Shown here: in pieces, positions 61,816 to 64,000 of the stretch
How positions within the stretch are numbered: the stretch's first letter is position 1
Layout of the letters: every line of letters starts with the position of its first letter
IMG/VR virus record: IMGVR_UViG_3300015374_000002
Location: 1 to 64,000 of that record
Direction: 5' to 3' (one strand)
Source: a virus
DNA length: 64,000 nucleotides
Notes under the pieces: model-generated
Databases searched by the model: none
What the model saw: only the letters and a program-made list of their open reading frames with translations
Told to the model about the DNA's origin: nothing
Position numbers and translations under genes: made by a program

Positions 61816-62532
61816 TCATATCGGCACACCCCAGCCCTGAAACAGCGTCGCCGTGTAGGTGAGCCGGACCTGCCCCGCCCGTCCGGCAGCGCCCGCCAAG
61901 GTGCCCGAGTTGGTGCCGCCCGCCCCGCCACCACCACCGCCAGGGCCGGATGCTGGAGTTGTCGCGTTGTTGGACCCCTGAGTGCCGCCGGTACCACCAG
62001 GCCCACCGCCGGTGACTGCCGTCGCACCCGCGCCTCCGGCGCCGCTGCTCGTTGACGCGTTACTCCCCGCGTTGCCAACGGCGGCGGTACCAGCGGAACC
62101 TCCTCCACCTCCACCGCCGCCCCAGGAGGAGTTGCCCGCACCGCCCGCACCGCCGTTGAAATGCGTGCCTGTCGCCGTGCCGGTGCCGCCTGCACCGCCC
62201 GCACCCGCCGCAGCGGAAGCGCCTCCGCTGCCGCCGTGTCCCGTCACCGTGACGGACGTGCCCGTGAAAGTCGAGCTCCCTCCGGAGCCGCCGGTCGCCT
62301 GGGCTACGCCGGTGCCGCCCGCACCGACCGTGTAGGAGTAGCCGGTGCCGGGCGAGACCGCCACGCCGGTCACCTTGGCGTACTCGCCGCCGCCGCCTCC
62401 TCCGCCGTTCTTGGACGTGGACGCGCCACCGCCCGCGCCGCCGCCGCCCCAGCATTCGACGTCAACGCTGGTGACCCCGGATGGGCAGGTCCACGTAGAT
62501 GTGCCCGCCGTGGTGAACGTGTCGGTCGCCAT
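61816..62532 (-). CDS. glycine-rich tail protein, 238 aa
   Basis: MATDTFTTAGTSTWTCPSGV is the usual start of phage glycine-rich tail proteins. It is followed by long Gly/Ala/Ser/Thr tracts (about residues 30-220) and a short C-terminal beta end (GQVRLTYTATLFQGWGVPI). Such domains sit at tail tips or fibres. Coupled to the next tail gene. Confidence 0.85.
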   Translation of the reverse strand: MATDTFTTAGTSTWTCPSGVTSVDVECWGGGGAGGGASTSKNGGGGGGGEYAKVTGVAVSPGTGYSYTVGAGGTGVAQATGGSGGSSTFTGTSVTVTGHGGSGGASAAAGAGGAGGTGTATGTHFNGGAGGAGNSSWGGGGGGGGSAGTAAVGNAGSNASTSSGAGGAGATAVTGGGPGGTGGTQGSNNATTPASGPGGGGGGAGGTNSGTLAGAAGRAGQVRLTYTATLFQGWGVPI

Positions 62533-63020
62533 CAGCAGAGAATCTGCACTACTAGGTCCGCCCCGGCCACGGTGCTCCCAATTTGATCTATGTCCACGGT
62601 GAAGTAGGCCCCATCGGCGATCGTCGTCGTGTTCATGTTCGTGACCTTGCCGGAGGTGTTTCCGCTGATCGCGATCGTCGGCCGGTTGCCCTGCGTAGAG
62701 AAGATCGTGGTGCCGTTGACGTTGATGTCCACGATGATCGCGGCGCCCGTGGGGGCCGTGCCGACACTCGCGCGTACGCCCTTGATGTCGAGGGTGGCGG
62801 TGGTGTCGTTGTAGATCCGGAACGTCCCGGCGCCCGTGGTCAGAGTGCCAGCGCGGGAGAACGGGAACAGAATCCCCGCCTCGACAAGGTGTTCCGCACC
62901 TGCACTGTTACGCGTCCACAGCACCGCATTGGGCCTGGCGAATACGGCGCACCATCCGGACGGCGGATTGCCCGGACTGGCTTGCTCCGGCAGCGCCACC
63001 GCGCTCGCGAACTTCGGCAT
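62532..63020 (-). CDS. tail fibre-type protein, 162 aa
   Basis: MPKFASAVALPEQASPGNPP from the ATG at 63020, overlapping the previous stop (TGATG). Beta-rich with repeated strands (LTTGAGTFRIYNDTTATLDI; PTGAAIIVDINVNGTTIFST). Likely a small fibre or baseplate component. Family not certain. Confidence 0.75.
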   Translation of the reverse strand: MPKFASAVALPEQASPGNPPSGWCAVFARPNAVLWTRNSAGAEHLVEAGILFPFSRAGTLTTGAGTFRIYNDTTATLDIKGVRASVGTAPTGAAIIVDINVNGTTIFSTQGNRPTIAISGNTSGKVTNMNTTTIADGAYFTVDIDQIGSTVAGADLVVQILC

Positions 63021-63220
63021 CAGACGTCCTTGGTTTCGAGCCCCTCCGGGCGCCAGCCGACTCCGTGACAGTGATCACACTGCACGAGGCGTTGTGCGAC
63101 GGCCAGGGCGCGCAGCCGGTGCGGGAACGGACGTGGCTCGTCGGTGGAGGTGGAGTAGCACGGCTCCCCTGGCTCGGCCAGGCAGCAGGAGCAGGTCGCC
63201 TCCAGCGGATCCATGTTCAC
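63020..63220 (-). CDS. small Cys-rich protein, 66 aa
   Basis: GTG at 63220 overlaps the fibre stop (GTGA); an ATG at 63214 is an alternative. CSCCLAEPGEPCYSTSTDEP and CDHCHGVGWRPEG are two zinc-binding clusters, resembling small Cys-cluster proteins found in actinophage tail regions. Function unknown. Confidence 0.75.
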   Translation of the reverse strand: MNMDPLEATCSCCLAEPGEPCYSTSTDEPRPFPHRLRALAVAQRLVQCDHCHGVGWRPEGLETKDV

Positions 63221-64000
63221 GCCCTGGCCTGCACGACGACGCGGTAGACGGCGGAGGAGGCGGAGTTGGCTGAGGTCAGGGAGATGTTGTTGGTGTCCAC
63301 CACGATCTCGTCCATGTAGACGCGGGCGCCGCCGGTGTTCTCGTACACGAACACCTGGACGTCCTTGGTCCCCAGGTTGTGGGTGATATTGAGGGCGCTG
63401 CCGCCGGTCAGCGCGCCGACGTCGGCGGCGTAGGCGGTGACGGCGACCAGGTTGGTACGGGCGGCCGACGCGCTGGTGGCGTTGGTGCCGCCCTTGCTGA
63501 GGGGTACCAGGCCCACGGTGATGTCGTTCGAGTTCACCGTCAGGCTGCCGTCGGCGGCCACGACGTCGAACGTCGAACCGGTCAGGGTCAGACCGGCCCC
63601 GGCGACGTAGGTGGTGCCGGAGGTCGTGTAGACGGTCCACGTCTGCGTCCACGAGCCTGGCGAGCCTGACGGGGTGGCCGTCTGGATGTACTGGCCGCCC
63701 GCGTAGGTGCCCTCGGCTACGGCGACGAGGGTGCCGTCCAGGATCTCCCCGGTGGCGTCGGCGTCGGGAGCGCGGGTGGCGGCGGAGCCGGACCCGTTGA
63801 AGACGTAGATGCCGTTCTGGGTGCCGGTCGTCTGCCCGGCGGCCAGGAATCGGTCGCCGCTGGTCAGGGTGACGCCGTCCACGGTCGTGCCGGGGCCGGA
63901 CAGGGTGACGTTGGATTGGGTGGCCACCCTGACGGGGTCCTTGACGCCCACGATCCCGGCCCGCGCATCGTCAACGTACTGTTTGTTGGCGGCGTCGGTG
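63217..64000 (-). CDS. tail fibre protein, 3' part only
   Basis: The gene enters from beyond the window. The visible upstream frame reads TDAANKQYVDDARAGIVGVK, the common phage fibre motif, then beta repeats (TLSGPGTTVDGVTLTSGDRF; AAGQTTGTQNGIYVFNGSGS) and a C-terminal receptor-type end (LGTKDVQVFVYENTGGARVY MDEIVVDTNNISLTSANSAS). Presumably binds or reaches the host surface. A GTG at 63951 is internal. Confidence 0.85.
   Translation of the reverse strand, partial: TDAANKQYVDDARAGIVGVKDPVRVATQSNVTLSGPGTTVDGVTLTSGDRFLAAGQTTGTQNGIYVFNGSGSAATRAPDADATGEILDGTLVAVAEGTYAGGQYIQTATPSGSPGSWTQTWTVYTTSGTTYVAGAGLTLTGSTFDVVAADGSLTVNSNDITVGLVPLSKGGTNATSASAARTNLVAVTAYAADVGALTGGSALNITHNLGTKDVQVFVYENTGGARVYMDEIVVDTNNISLTSANSASSAVYRVVVQARA

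Noticed and set aside
1-64000. CRISPR array or insertion sequence
   Set aside because: No regularly spaced identical repeats with unique spacers, no transposase motifs and no terminal repeats with target duplications seen.

Overview
The window is 64 kb of GC-rich DNA from the genome of a tailed phage of a high-GC actinobacterium, most likely a siphovirus of a Streptomyces-like host. Evidence: head genes in the usual order (terminase, portal, protease, HK97-type capsid), a DnaB helicase, a sliding clamp, a cluster of more than 30 well-formed tRNAs, GTG/TTG starts and four-base ATGA/GTGA overlaps. Almost everything is on the minus strand. Plus-strand exceptions are a secreted protein (3108), a ribbon-helix-helix protein (20501), a TROVE/Ro60-like protein (32564) and a membrane protein (39392).

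Layout. 1-5.2 kb: short hypothetical genes, each with its own promoter and leader hairpin. 5.3-20.4 kb, read right to left: a small Cys-rich protein, large terminase, a second Cys-rich protein, portal fused to a MuF-like domain, an ADP-ribosyltransferase (ART) protein, a 59-aa protein, an IPT/TIG protein, a 1074-aa metallopeptidase-ART protein, small proteins, prohead protease and the major capsid protein. The capsid gene is split by two group I introns. 20.5-32 kb: RHH regulator, VRR-NUC nuclease, DnaN, DUF4031 protein, a 1661-aa DarB-like methyltransferase-helicase, a GHKL ATPase and a DUF2786 protein. 32.1-34.3 kb: TROVE protein behind a long structured leader. 34.3-41.7 kb: small genes, RNase H-like protein, NUDIX hydrolase, XRE regulator with membrane partner, dCTP deaminase. 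41.9-55.4 kb: the tRNA cluster with interspersed small genes. 55.5-61.8 kb: small genes, a winged-helix protein, DnaB and its partner. 61.8-64 kb: glycine-rich and fibre-type tail proteins; the last one runs off the window.

Regulation. About 22 upstream regions share a sigma70-like promoter whose -35/-10 spacer holds CGCTAAATGACTG or a close variant. About 23 leaders hold a hairpin with changing stems but a nearly fixed AGAGCGA or TGAGCGA loop just before the Shine-Dalgarno. Neither is found in front of the head genes, so both probably mark the early or middle gene class. The strongest unusual items are the twin introns in the capsid gene, the conserved leader hairpin, the repeat-bearing leader of the TROVE gene, the two ART proteins in the head module, and many non-standard tRNAs including a duplicated Glu-element-Arg unit.
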